DNA from: Wocania_A sp965224845
GTDB lineage: Bacteria; Bacteroidota; Bacteroidia; Flavobacteriales; Flavobacteriaceae
NCBI GenBank assembly: GCA_965224845.1
Contig: CBDDAJ010000015.1
Coordinates: 310,001-374,000 of the forward strand
Length of the DNA stretch: 64,000 bases
Direction of reading: 5' to 3'
Below are positions 24,901 to 33,061 of this stretch, in pieces. The position numbers and the translations under genes were made by a program. Within the stretch, counting starts at the first letter, position 1. Every line of letters begins with the position of its first letter. The notes under the pieces are model-generated. The model worked only from the letters and a program-made list of their open reading frames with translations. It did not search any database and was not told the origin of the DNA.

Positions 24901-27261
24901 ATGAAACAATCAATTTTATGGATTCTGTGCTTCGTAACTTCATTTAGTATCGCTCAAACTAACAATCAATCACAACTTACTATCGATCAAATTATGCAGG
25001 GTGAGAATTTTATAGGTTACTTACCAACCAGCATTAATTGGTCGGAAAACAGTAAAGACATCTATTTTAGTTGGAATCCGGATAATGATACCATACGCTC
25101 TACCTATAAAGTAAACATTAATTCGGAAAAGATTGATAAGCTTTCTTTTAATGCCCTTAAAGAAAGGCCCAATAATGGTAATTATTCTAAAGATTATAAA
25201 TGGAAAGCATATGATAAAGGCGGGGATTTGTTTTTAATGAATACTTTAAACTATACTACTAAACGTATTACAAACACTACTGCCAGAGAATCAAACCCCC
25301 AATTTTCTGGTGATGAGAAATCCATTATTTACCAAAAAGACAATAACCTTTATCAATGGAACATTAAAAGCGGAACTACAAAACAGCTTACCGATTTTAA
25401 AAGCGGGCATAAGAAACCCGAACGAAAACCTAGCGATCAGGACCAATGGTTAATTGACGATCAATTAAAATATTTTAATATTCTTGAAAAACGTAAAAAT
25501 GAAAATGATGCCCAGCAGTACAGGCAAAAGCAATTAGAATTTGATCGCCCTAAAACAATTTATTTTGGGGATAAACAATTTTTTGGAGGACGTATTTCAC
25601 CCGATTTAAACTATGTTATATACCGCTTATTTACGGCGCCAAATAGTAAAAATACTATTGTTCCAGACTATACTACCGAAAGTGGATATACAACAGATTT
25701 AAATGCAAGGTCAAAAGTTGGAAGCCCGCAATACACTTCTGAATCTTGGATTCTGAATTTAAAAACCGGAGATACTTACCAAATTAAAACAGATTCCATT
25801 GAGGGAATCTTTGATAAACCAAAATATTTAAAAGAGTATGCTGAAAATCCGTTAGAATATGAAGATAAATATGATGCAGCAAGGGTTGTAAGTATTGGTG
25901 CCCCTATATTTTCAAATGATGGTAAAGCTGTTGTAAATATTACTTCGGCTGATTATAAAGACCGCTGGATTATGACTGTTAATTTAGCAGATGGAAGTTT
26001 AAAGCTAATAGATAGACAGCATGATGATGCCTGGATAGGGGGTTCTGGAATAGGCTGGTTTTCCAGAGGCGTAATAGGGTGGCTTGACCACAATACTATT
26101 TGGTTTAAATCTGAAAAAACCGGATATGCGCATTTGTATACTGCCAATGTTAATACGGGCAAAATTAAAGCTTTAACCAAAGGTCATTTTGAAATACTAG
26201 ACGTACATTTATCTAAGGATAAAAAAACATTTTATCTAACAAGTAACAAAGTAAGTCCGCACGAACAGCATTTCTATCATTTACCTGCCAAAGGAGGGAA
26301 ACTAATTAAAATTACGACTTTAAAAGGAGGACATCAGGTAAGCGTTTCTCCAGATGAAAAACAGCTTGCCATTCGGTATTCATACACCAATAAACCATGG
26401 GAACTATATACTATGCCTAACAAGGCTGGAGCAGACATGGTACAGCTTACAACATCTACATCCGATGCTTTTAACACTTATAAGTGGATGGATTCAGAAA
26501 TAATAAACTTTACTGCAAGAGATGGCGCTAAGGTTCCTGCCACACTTTATAAGCCCGCTCCTGATAAGAAAAACGGAGCAGCAGTAATATTTGTTCATGG
26601 TGCCGGTTATTTACAAAATGTTCACCGCTGGTGGCCATCGTATTTTCGTGAATACATGTTCCATAATTTTTTAGTTGACAATGGCTATACCGTTTTAGCA
26701 ATAGATTTTAGAGCTAGTGCTGGTTATGGGCGTGATTGGCGAACCGCTATTTACAGACATATGGGCGGAAAAGATTTGAGCGACCAAATTGATGGAGCGA
26801 AATACCTAATTGAAAACCAGGGCATAGATAAAGACAGACTTGGAATTTACGGAGGCTCTTATGGCGGTTTTATTACGCTTATGGCTATGTTTAAATCTCC
26901 CGACACCTTTAAAAGTGGTGCAGCCTTACGATCTGTAACAGATTGGGCGCATTACAACCATGGTTATACGGCCAATATTTTAAATACTCCTGTAGAAGAC
27001 CCAAAAGCATATAAGCAAAGTTCGCCTATATATTTTGCCGAAGGTTTAAAAGGACATTTACTTATGCTACATGGAATGATAGATACCAATGTGCATTTTC
27101 AAGACGTAGTACGTTTGTCTCAGCGTTTAATTGAGCTTAAAAAAGAAAACTGGGAACTTGCTGTGTTTCCCTTAGAAGGCCATGGTTTTGTTGAAAGCTC
27201 GAGCTGGTCTGACGAATACAGACGTATTTACAAACTATTTGAAGAGACTCTTAAAGAGTAA
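24901..27261 (+). CDS. S9 family peptidase (DPP-IV/acylaminoacyl-peptidase type)
   Basis: 786 aa with a signal peptide (MKQSILWILCFVTSFSIAQ). An N-terminal beta-propeller of TolB/DPP-IV-like blades spans about residues 40-520. An alpha/beta hydrolase domain follows, with catalytic Ser653 in GGSYGG, Asp728 (MIDTNVHFQD) and His761 (EGHGF). The enzyme is a periplasmic or surface serine peptidase cleaving dipeptides or oligopeptides from short peptides. It is a single-gene unit ending in a terminator. Confidence 0.93.
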   Translation: MKQSILWILCFVTSFSIAQTNNQSQLTIDQIMQGENFIGYLPTSINWSENSKDIYFSWNPDNDTIRSTYKVNINSEKIDKLSFNALKERPNNGNYSKDYKWKAYDKGGDLFLMNTLNYTTKRITNTTARESNPQFSGDEKSIIYQKDNNLYQWNIKSGTTKQLTDFKSGHKKPERKPSDQDQWLIDDQLKYFNILEKRKNENDAQQYRQKQLEFDRPKTIYFGDKQFFGGRISPDLNYVIYRLFTAPNSKNTIVPDYTTESGYTTDLNARSKVGSPQYTSESWILNLKTGDTYQIKTDSIEGIFDKPKYLKEYAENPLEYEDKYDAARVVSIGAPIFSNDGKAVVNITSADYKDRWIMTVNLADGSLKLIDRQHDDAWIGGSGIGWFSRGVIGWLDHNTIWFKSEKTGYAHLYTANVNTGKIKALTKGHFEILDVHLSKDKKTFYLTSNKVSPHEQHFYHLPAKGGKLIKITTLKGGHQVSVSPDEKQLAIRYSYTNKPWELYTMPNKAGADMVQLTTSTSDAFNTYKWMDSEIINFTARDGAKVPATLYKPAPDKKNGAAVIFVHGAGYLQNVHRWWPSYFREYMFHNFLVDNGYTVLAIDFRASAGYGRDWRTAIYRHMGGKDLSDQIDGAKYLIENQGIDKDRLGIYGGSYGGFITLMAMFKSPDTFKSGAALRSVTDWAHYNHGYTANILNTPVEDPKAYKQSSPIYFAEGLKGHLLMLHGMIDTNVHFQDVVRLSQRLIELKKENWELAVFPLEGHGFVESSSWSDEYRRIYKLFEETLKE

Positions 27262-27270
27262 GTTTATCAA

Positions 27271-27309
27271 AACAAAGAAGCGTTATTTTTCAAACAACGC
27301 TTCTTTGTT
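27271..27309. terminator. Terminator hairpin
   Basis: AACAAAGAAGCGTT (27271-27284) pairs perfectly with AACGCTTCTTTGTT (27296-27309), between the convergent S9 peptidase and pheS genes. Confidence 0.8.
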
Positions 27310-27324
27310 TATTCTTTCTATAAT

Positions 27325-28344
27325 TTACAATGCGCTCTTAAACTGCTCTAAAAAGCGTACATCATTTTCACTTAACAAACGAATATCTCCTATTTGATGC
27401 AATAACATAGCAATACGATCTATTCCCATGCCAAATGCAAAACCTGAGTATTCTTTAGAATCAATACCACAGTTTTCTAATACATTGGGGTCTACCATAC
27501 CACAGCCCATAATTTCTAACCAACCTGTACCTTTGGTAATTCGGTAATCTACCTCTGTTTCTAAACCCCAATAAACATCAACCTCGGCACTTGGTTCTGT
27601 AAACGGAAAATACGATGGGCGTAAACGTATTTTACTTTTACCAAACATTTCGGTTGTAAAATATTGTAGTGTTTGTTTTAAGTCTGCAAAACTTACATCT
27701 TTATCTATATACAAGCCTTCTACCTGATGGAAAAAACAGTGCGAACGCGCCGAAATCGCTTCGTTACGATACACACGCCCTGGTGAAATTGTACGAATAG
27801 GCGGTTTATTGTTTTCCATATAACGTACTTGTACAGAACTGGTATGTGTACGTAATAATATATCTGGATTGGTTTGAATAAAAAATGTATCCTGCATATC
27901 ACGTGCGGGATGGTATTCTGGTAAGTTTAACGCCGTAAAGTTATGCCAATCATCTTCTATTTCCGGACCTTCGCTTACATTAAAACCAATGCCTGAAAAA
28001 ATATCTATAATTTGATTTTTAACTATCGAAATAGGGTGGCGTGCTCCAATTTGTATAGGTTCGCCCGGGCGCGATAAATCTCCAAAAACACCTTGATCTT
28101 CTTCCTTACTATCTAACTCTTCTTTTAAAGCATTTACTTTATCTTCGGCTGTTTTTTTAAGGGCGTTTATGGTTTGACCAAATTCTTTTTTCTGATCGTT
28201 TGCTACATTTTTAAGTTCGCCGTAAAATTCCCTTAATAATCCTTTTGACCCTAAATATTTTATACGAAATGCTTCTACTTCTTCTTTTGTTTGTGCTTTA
28301 AAAGTTTCGGCTTCGGCTATAAGTTCTTTTATCTTATCTATCAT
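27325..28344 (-). CDS. pheS: Phenylalanyl-tRNA synthetase alpha subunit
   Basis: 339 aa. An N-terminal coiled coil binds tRNA. The class II core shows HPISIVKNQIIDIFSGIGF, PEIEDDWHNFTALNLPEYHPARDMQDTF, RTHTSSVQVRYM, motif 2-like RVYRNEAISARSH, FTEPSAEVDVYWG and motif 3 GFAFGMGIDRIAMLL. It works as an alpha2beta2 enzyme; pheT is not in this window. The ATG at 28344 gives the standard N-terminus. Confidence 0.98.
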   Translation of the reverse strand: MIDKIKELIAEAETFKAQTKEEVEAFRIKYLGSKGLLREFYGELKNVANDQKKEFGQTINALKKTAEDKVNALKEELDSKEEDQGVFGDLSRPGEPIQIGARHPISIVKNQIIDIFSGIGFNVSEGPEIEDDWHNFTALNLPEYHPARDMQDTFFIQTNPDILLRTHTSSVQVRYMENNKPPIRTISPGRVYRNEAISARSHCFFHQVEGLYIDKDVSFADLKQTLQYFTTEMFGKSKIRLRPSYFPFTEPSAEVDVYWGLETEVDYRITKGTGWLEIMGCGMVDPNVLENCGIDSKEYSGFAFGMGIDRIAMLLHQIGDIRLLSENDVRFLEQFKSAL

Positions 28345-28571
28345 AACGTCATTTAAAAAATGAATGCAAATTTACTGTTTTTTCGTGAACTGCGTTAGGG
28401 ATTGAGGTATTGTTAAAGCTCTTTTTGTGTTGTTGCACCTATGCAACGCAAAAATGCGACTACCGCAATACTTATATTCATGAGTTCAATAATGTAAAAT
28501 AAAAACCTACGAATAAAGCCTCACCACTTACCCTAAGCGGAGCCTAAGAGTCTGGTAACGTCCAAAATTAT
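28345..28571. other. Intergenic region with possible repeat remnants
   Basis: 227 bases. It contains TGCGTTAGGGATTGAGG and a small hairpin GTTGC...GCAAC around 28430-28447, reminiscent of degraded dispersed repeats. No gene or RNA is recognised. Confidence 0.3.
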
Positions 28572-28928
28572 TTACACTATAAACTCGGTTTCTATAAAGT
28601 AGTTTACAATAGCTTCTTTCATTAAAACACTCTGTTCACCTGCTTTTAAGTGTGGTAAAGTTTCTAATACTTTATAATGCGGCCAACCATCATCATCTAC
28701 AAAATCGAGTGTGTAATACCCATAAGGTGTTAGTAACTTGCATATGGCAATGTGCATTAAATCTAATTTTTGGTCTTTTTTATAGGTTCTGTTTAACTGC
28801 CCCAGTTCTTGAACTCCGATTAGATAAATAATGGCATCAAGGTCTAAAATGTCTCCATCTGCAAATTGATCAGATAGCTTTTTTACTACCAAATCCCAGC
28901 GTTGCTTTAATTGTTCGTCTCTTGACAT
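28572..28928 (-). CDS. Conserved hypothetical protein
   Basis: 118 aa, soluble, mostly helical. Elements are QLKQRWDLVVKKLSDQFADGDILDLDAIIYLIGVQELGQ, LDLMHIAICKLLTPYGYY and DDDGWPHYKVLETLPHLKAGEQ. I recognise it as a recurrent Bacteroidota protein without a known function. It shares a short divergent promoter region with cvpA; a TAnnTTTG match lies 17-24 bases before its start. Confidence 0.8.
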   Translation of the reverse strand: MSRDEQLKQRWDLVVKKLSDQFADGDILDLDAIIYLIGVQELGQLNRTYKKDQKLDLMHIAICKLLTPYGYYTLDFVDDDGWPHYKVLETLPHLKAGEQSVLMKEAIVNYFIETEFIV

Positions 28929-28944
28929 AATAATTTCAAAGTTG

Positions 28945-28952
28945 CAAAGTTA
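28945..28952 (-). promoter_or_regulatory. -7 box for hypothetical gene
   Basis: Minus-strand TAACTTTG, a full match to TAnnTTTG, just upstream of the ATG at 28928. Confidence 0.4.
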
Positions 28953-28977
28953 ATAAACCTAAGTGTGACTATTATTT

Positions 28978-28985
28978 TATATTTG
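28978..28985 (+). promoter_or_regulatory. -7 box for cvpA-like gene
   Basis: TATATTTG, 16 bases before the ATG at 29002. Confidence 0.4.
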
Positions 28986-29001
28986 TTGAAATTGTTTAGT
29001 T

Positions 29002-29517
29002 ATGAGTGTTATAGATATTGTTTTAGGGGCTTTAATTTTATTTGGACTTGTTCGAGGGTTTATGAAAGGTCTTTTTGTTGAAGTAGCTTCTTTAGTGGCT
29101 TTAGTTGCCGGGGTTTATGGTGCTATACACTTTAGTAATTTTGCTTCTGATTTTTTACAAAGCAAAGTAGATTGGAATGAGAAAACTATAAATATTACTG
29201 CTTTTGCAATTACTTTTGTAATTATTGTTTTAGCTATTGCCCTTGCCGGAAAGGCATTAACCAAACTTGCAGATTTTGCTGCTTTAGGTATTATAAATAA
29301 ACTTTTAGGTGGTATTTTCGGTGCTTTAAAAATTGCCCTTATTTTAAGCGTGGTTTTAAATATTTTTGATAAATTAAACAGTACAATTACCTTTGTAGAA
29401 GAAGAGAACATAGATGATACTGTGCTTTATAAACCTGTAAAATCTTTATTACCAACCATTTTCCCTAATCTTTTAAATACTGAAAATGAAGATAACCTTT
29501 CTGAAGAAGAGGTATAA
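29002..29517 (+). CDS. CvpA family membrane protein
   Basis: 171 aa with four hydrophobic segments. The family start (MSVIDIVLGALILFGLVRGFMKGLFVEVASLVALVAG) is intact and is followed by FAITFVIIVLAIALAGKALTKLADFAALGIINKLLGGIFGALK. E. coli CvpA is needed for colicin V production and envelope homeostasis; in Bacteroidota its role is undefined. The acidic C-terminal tail is probably cytoplasmic. Confidence 0.9.
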   Translation: MSVIDIVLGALILFGLVRGFMKGLFVEVASLVALVAGVYGAIHFSNFASDFLQSKVDWNEKTINITAFAITFVIIVLAIALAGKALTKLADFAALGIINKLLGGIFGALKIALILSVVLNIFDKLNSTITFVEEENIDDTVLYKPVKSLLPTIFPNLLNTENEDNLSEEEV

Positions 29518-29596
29518 TAATTTAGATACATTCTGAATTTTAAACCCTCTTTTTTCTTTTATAAACCTTTAGCTACCTTAGTGAAAAATAAAAATT

Positions 29597-30103
29597 ATGA
29601 ATAATTCAATCCAACAATTGTTAAACAATCAAATAAAGTATGAAGCAAGTGCTTCTATGCAGTATTTAGCCATGGCTTCATGGGCAGATACCAATGGTTA
29701 TAATGGTATTGCTGAGTTTTTCTATAATCAATCTGAGGAGGAGCGATTACATATGACTAAGTTAGTAAAGTTTGTTAATGAACGAGGCGGTGTGGTTGTT
29801 ATTCCTGAATTAGAAAAGCCAGAAAGCAATTTTAAATCTTTAAATGATCTATTTGAAATCTTTTTAAAGAGTGAAATCTTTGTCACTCAGCAAATAAATA
29901 AGATCATTTTTGAGTGTTTAGAAAAGAAAGATTACAATGTGCATAACTTTATGCAATGGTATGTAACAGAGCAACTGGAGGAAGAAGCTACAGCAAGAAC
30001 ATTATTAGATAAACTGAATATTATTGGAGATGATAAGTCTGGACACTATTTGTTTGATAGAGATATTAATACCATTGCAAATTCTCAAGAAAATAATGCC
30101 TAG
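29597..30103 (+). CDS. ftnA: Bacterial non-haem ferritin
   Basis: 168 aa, normal length. The four-helix bundle shows the ferroxidase ligands in YEASASMQYLAMASWADTNGYNGIAEFFYNQSEEERLHMTKL (Glu-x-x-His) and LEEEATARTLLDKL. It oxidises and stores iron as a 24-mer in the cytoplasm. Its position next to a cysteine-rich small gene and the haem/chelatase cluster makes it the likely iron sink of that locus. Confidence 0.95.
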   Translation: MNNSIQQLLNNQIKYEASASMQYLAMASWADTNGYNGIAEFFYNQSEEERLHMTKLVKFVNERGGVVVIPELEKPESNFKSLNDLFEIFLKSEIFVTQQINKIIFECLEKKDYNVHNFMQWYVTEQLEEEATARTLLDKLNIIGDDKSGHYLFDRDINTIANSQENNA

Positions 30104-30151
30104 GTTTTAAATTATTTTTATCTTTGTTCTTATTTAGAATAAATAAAAATA

Positions 30152-30295
30152 ATGAATTCAGTAAAACCCTTAATTTTACCTTGCCTTATTATTACCTCAC
30201 CTTGCGCTGCTATCTGTAGTAACCAAAAGAAGACCTGTTGTAAAAAGTACAAAAAAAAGGGGAAAACGAACTGTAAGCGATGTCCTAAGCTCTAG
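30152..30295 (+). CDS. Small cysteine-rich peptide
   Basis: 47 aa, found by reading the gap. It has a short hydrophobic N-terminus (MNSVKPLILPCLIITSPCAAIC), then a Lys/Cys-rich tail with CC and CxxC pairs (KTCCKKYKKKG, NCKRCPKL). There are seven Cys in 47 residues. The last bases overlap the 3' end of the convergent 120-aa gene. Same-strand placement 48 bp after ferritin suggests co-transcription. It could be a small exported metal-binding peptide; I do not recognise a family, and chance coding cannot be fully excluded. Confidence 0.5.
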   Translation: MNSVKPLILPCLIITSPCAAICSNQKKTCCKKYKKKGKTNCKRCPKL

Positions 30296-30654
30296 GTTTT
30301 AATACCTAAATTAGCAAACAATCCTCTTAACTGAATTTCAAATAAAGTCCCTTTTACTAAATCCTGTATTAGAAAAATATCTTTATAGCTTAATGCTAAA
30401 CTTAATGATTTTATAGGGGTTTGTAAAATTATAGCCTGACATAGGTTATCATGTTTACAGTCTTTACAAAATGAATGACTGCTATACAAAGCAATTTCAA
30501 TTTGCCTTGAAAATAGCAATAGCTCCTCAATGGTTAAGCTTAAACAATTGGTTTTAAATACTAATTGAATTTTATTTATCTCACTTACGGCACTTCTTTT
30601 CCATTGAAAAGTTATTCCCAAAGCATTATAATATAATTTATGTATATCGTCCAT
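30292..30654 (-). CDS. Hypothetical protein with CxxCxxxxxC motif
   Basis: 120 aa. It starts MDDIHKLYYNALGITFQWKRS and contains SFCKDCKHDNLCQAI, a three-Cys motif that could hold metal or an Fe-S cluster, followed by a helical tail. No signal peptide or transmembrane helix is seen, so it is probably cytoplasmic. It follows the flavin/Fe-S membrane gene with no gap, so it is the third gene of the chelatase operon. The function is unknown; a regulatory or electron-transfer role is only a guess. Confidence 0.75.
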   Translation of the reverse strand: MDDIHKLYYNALGITFQWKRSAVSEINKIQLVFKTNCLSLTIEELLLFSRQIEIALYSSHSFCKDCKHDNLCQAIILQTPIKSLSLALSYKDIFLIQDLVKGTLFEIQLRGLFANLGIKT

Positions 30655-32055
30655 TTAATTTCCTTTTTTAGGTTTCATTAAATCCGAAATACCATCTAAA
30701 ATAGATCCTGTAGGGCATAACAATCTACACCAAATCATGGGATAAACCATAGTTGCTAATACAGTTATTATTGCAACTACTACCCAAACGCTTAGTATAC
30801 TTAATCCAAATAAATCGGGAAACAATTCATAATTACTCCAGTTTCTTAGACCTAATAAAACGCCCGTTAGAAGTATTACTGTAATTGCTGCTCTAATTCT
30901 TTTCATCCATTTATTTGAAATAAAAAACCTCTTAGTGCTTTTTACAGGATTTACATGAATAATTAAACGTTGTATATTACCAAAAGGGCATACATACTTA
31001 CAGTAAGTATTTTTACCCCAAATAGCACTTAGCAACACAAGAAGTGCATATAACCCTATTAATGAGGAAACAGAAGTCCCTACAAAAGGATGAATAAAAG
31101 ATATATAGGTAAATGAATTATTTAAGAAAAACCCGATATAAATGACTGATAACAAACTTAAAGCAAGAACAGATTTTTTAGTTTTTTTAATCCATTTTTG
31201 TATAGCAAATACAAACATTAAAATAATGACACTTATATGGATAATCCATGTTTTGTTTACACTTGCTGTAACATTAAACGTATTTACCTCATCAACAGTA
31301 TTATAATTTGAAATGGGGTAAGGAATCCCTTTTTCTATTAATGCAGAAACCGTTCGCGTAATAGCCTTAGATGTAATAGTAGCACCAGAAACAGCATCAA
31401 CTTCTTGATCGCCTTTAGTAAGAGAAACAGTACTAAATTGCTCATAAAAACCACCTTTTTTAATGTCTTCTAAATAGCTCTTTGTTTCTTTTGATGCAAT
31501 ATGCTCTACCCGTTTAATAAAACCTGTTTTACTAATAAAAACACCTACTTGGATATCGCCAGCATACCCTCTTATGTTTTTAATAAGGTCTGTACTTTCT
31601 ATATAAATGTCTGAATTTTTACTATCTGAAACTGTTGCATAATACATCTCCATAGAAGGATGTACATTTATTTTCTGATTTTGGTTAGCAAAAGACTTTG
31701 CATGTTCTAAAACAACTGCTTTATGCTTTAAAGATAGACTAGGATTATGCTTAACATCGGCTACAAGCCCCCAATTACTATTTGGTGTTTTTTTATCGAT
31801 AATTAAACCATAACCAAAAGGGCTATCATCCTGAAATGCCAATGTGTTGTATCCTACAATATTTTTTTTATCAACACCATCTTCTCCTACCAAAACCGGT
31901 TTAGAGTATTTAGTTTCTATAGATTCTAAACTTAATAATTCTATGGATTGCATTAACGGACCATTTATCCAGAAAAAAAGAAAAACTACCGCAACCAACA
32001 AGGTTGCAATAATTTTCTTCTTTTCCTTCTTAACTAACCAACAAATAAAATTCAT
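30655..32055 (-). CDS. NosR/RnfG-like membrane flavoprotein with 4Fe-4S clusters
   Basis: 466 aa. An N-terminal transmembrane helix (about 15-30) precedes an extracytoplasmic FMN-binding domain with the flavinylation motif SGATIT (Thr226 in DAVSGAT). At least five further membrane helices follow (about 255-445), with two 4Fe-4S-like segments facing the cytoplasm: CKYVCPFGN and CRLLCPTGS. This is the arrangement of NosR/NapH-type proteins that pass electrons from quinol or cytoplasmic donors to a periplasmic flavin. It lies 2 bp after the chelatase-like lipoprotein gene. Supplying reducing power to haem or to the chelatase is inference from context. Confidence 0.85.
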   Translation of the reverse strand: MNFICWLVKKEKKKIIATLLVAVVFLFFWINGPLMQSIELLSLESIETKYSKPVLVGEDGVDKKNIVGYNTLAFQDDSPFGYGLIIDKKTPNSNWGLVADVKHNPSLSLKHKAVVLEHAKSFANQNQKINVHPSMEMYYATVSDSKNSDIYIESTDLIKNIRGYAGDIQVGVFISKTGFIKRVEHIASKETKSYLEDIKKGGFYEQFSTVSLTKGDQEVDAVSGATITSKAITRTVSALIEKGIPYPISNYNTVDEVNTFNVTASVNKTWIIHISVIILMFVFAIQKWIKKTKKSVLALSLLSVIYIGFFLNNSFTYISFIHPFVGTSVSSLIGLYALLVLLSAIWGKNTYCKYVCPFGNIQRLIIHVNPVKSTKRFFISNKWMKRIRAAITVILLTGVLLGLRNWSNYELFPDLFGLSILSVWVVVAIITVLATMVYPMIWCRLLCPTGSILDGISDLMKPKKGN

Positions 32056-32057
32056 AT

Positions 32058-32969
32058 TTATAAGCTTTCTGTCGTTTTATTTGTAATATCAATAACCCAC
32101 TTGTTAAGATTGCCATCTGGTAAAATAGCATCTTGTTTATAAGCTACCTCGCCTTCAACAGCATCAACAGCTTTTTGAATAATGTCATTTTGAAAATACG
32201 GATCGTTTGCTACCAAAACAGGGACTACAATTACACGATCTTCCAATTCTAACAGCTTCTCTATACCCTTAACCGTAGGTTCTGTTGAATAACCTACCAG
32301 ATGCCCACACCAGGAATAAGCAATACTATCATGACCCGTTTTAATTTTTAAATACTTACCAATATTATCAACCATTTCTTCCCATTGCTGATTGTATTGC
32401 GCATCGCCATATGCCACTAATAAAACCCCTTCGTTTTCAGGAGTTTTACTTAAAGCCTTTACACGTTTTTCTACATTCTTTTTTAGTAAAGTTGAATAAT
32501 CTAATGGAGGCGCAATACTCACTCTGGCTTTAGCTTTATAAACTTCAATTTTTTCTTTTCCTATCATATATTCTTTAGCTTTAGGATCGGCACTAATACC
32601 AAGAATTACTGGAATATCATGGTTATAATGTGAGCTCACTGTTAAAAAAATTGGAACCACTATAACCTCATCAAAACCTTCAGCATCAAACGCCTTCATT
32701 CTGGTAGCTATTGATGGTTCTGTATATTCCATAAAAGCAGTAGTTACTTTACTAATTTTTGGATTAAATAAAATGGCTTCTTTTACTTCATCTTCTACAT
32801 CTAGCAGCATTTGCCTCCATGATTCTGCCACAGAACCATGGTTTACTAGTAGCACACCAATTTTTTTATCTGTATCTCCTGATTGAGTTTCCTTTTTACT
32901 TTTTTCATGCCCGCAAGACATCAAAACGACTGTAATACATAGTGTTAAATAAGAGGCTAATTTTTTCAT
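32058..32969 (-). CDS. Exported CbiX/sirohydrochlorin-chelatase-like lipoprotein
   Basis: 303 aa from the ATG at 32969, chosen because it opens the signal peptide MKKLASYLTLCITVVLMSC (lipobox LMSC). Two tandem CbiX-like repeats follow. The first keeps the chelatase histidines (LLVNHGS, FLTVSSHYNHDIP). In the second they are replaced (LLVAYGD, LVANDPYFQNDI). CbiX/CbiK enzymes insert cobalt or iron into sirohydrochlorin; a periplasmic CbiK that binds haem is known from Desulfovibrio. Here the lipid anchor puts it in the envelope, next to a haem receptor pair, so metal removal from or sensing of a tetrapyrrole is more plausible than biosynthesis. First gene of a three-gene operon. Confidence 0.85.
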   Translation of the reverse strand: MKKLASYLTLCITVVLMSCGHEKSKKETQSGDTDKKIGVLLVNHGSVAESWRQMLLDVEDEVKEAILFNPKISKVTTAFMEYTEPSIATRMKAFDAEGFDEVIVVPIFLTVSSHYNHDIPVILGISADPKAKEYMIGKEKIEVYKAKARVSIAPPLDYSTLLKKNVEKRVKALSKTPENEGVLLVAYGDAQYNQQWEEMVDNIGKYLKIKTGHDSIAYSWCGHLVGYSTEPTVKGIEKLLELEDRVIVVPVLVANDPYFQNDIIQKAVDAVEGEVAYKQDAILPDGNLNKWVIDITNKTTESL

Positions 32970-33002
32970 AATTCTAAGATTCATTTTTAATTTAAAATTT
33001 TG

Positions 33003-33031
33003 TTATTTTTATTTAGATTGAATTAAAATAA
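33003..33031. promoter_or_regulatory. Imperfect palindrome, candidate iron/haem operator
   Basis: A 29-bp near-palindrome beginning TTATTTT and ending AAAATAA (11 of 14 positions symmetric) lies between the divergent chelatase operon and TonB receptor gene, just upstream of the receptor -7 box. It is AT-rich, so chance symmetry is possible. No close Fur-box match. Confidence 0.3.
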
Positions 33032-33035
33032 GATA

Positions 33036-33043
33036 TATATTTG
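33036..33043 (+). promoter_or_regulatory. -7 box for TonB-dependent receptor gene
   Basis: TATATTTG, 18 bases before the ATG at 33062. A TTG at 33018-33020 could be the -33 element, with a 15-base spacer. Confidence 0.45.
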
Positions 33044-33061
33044 CTGCAAATTTAATTAAGA

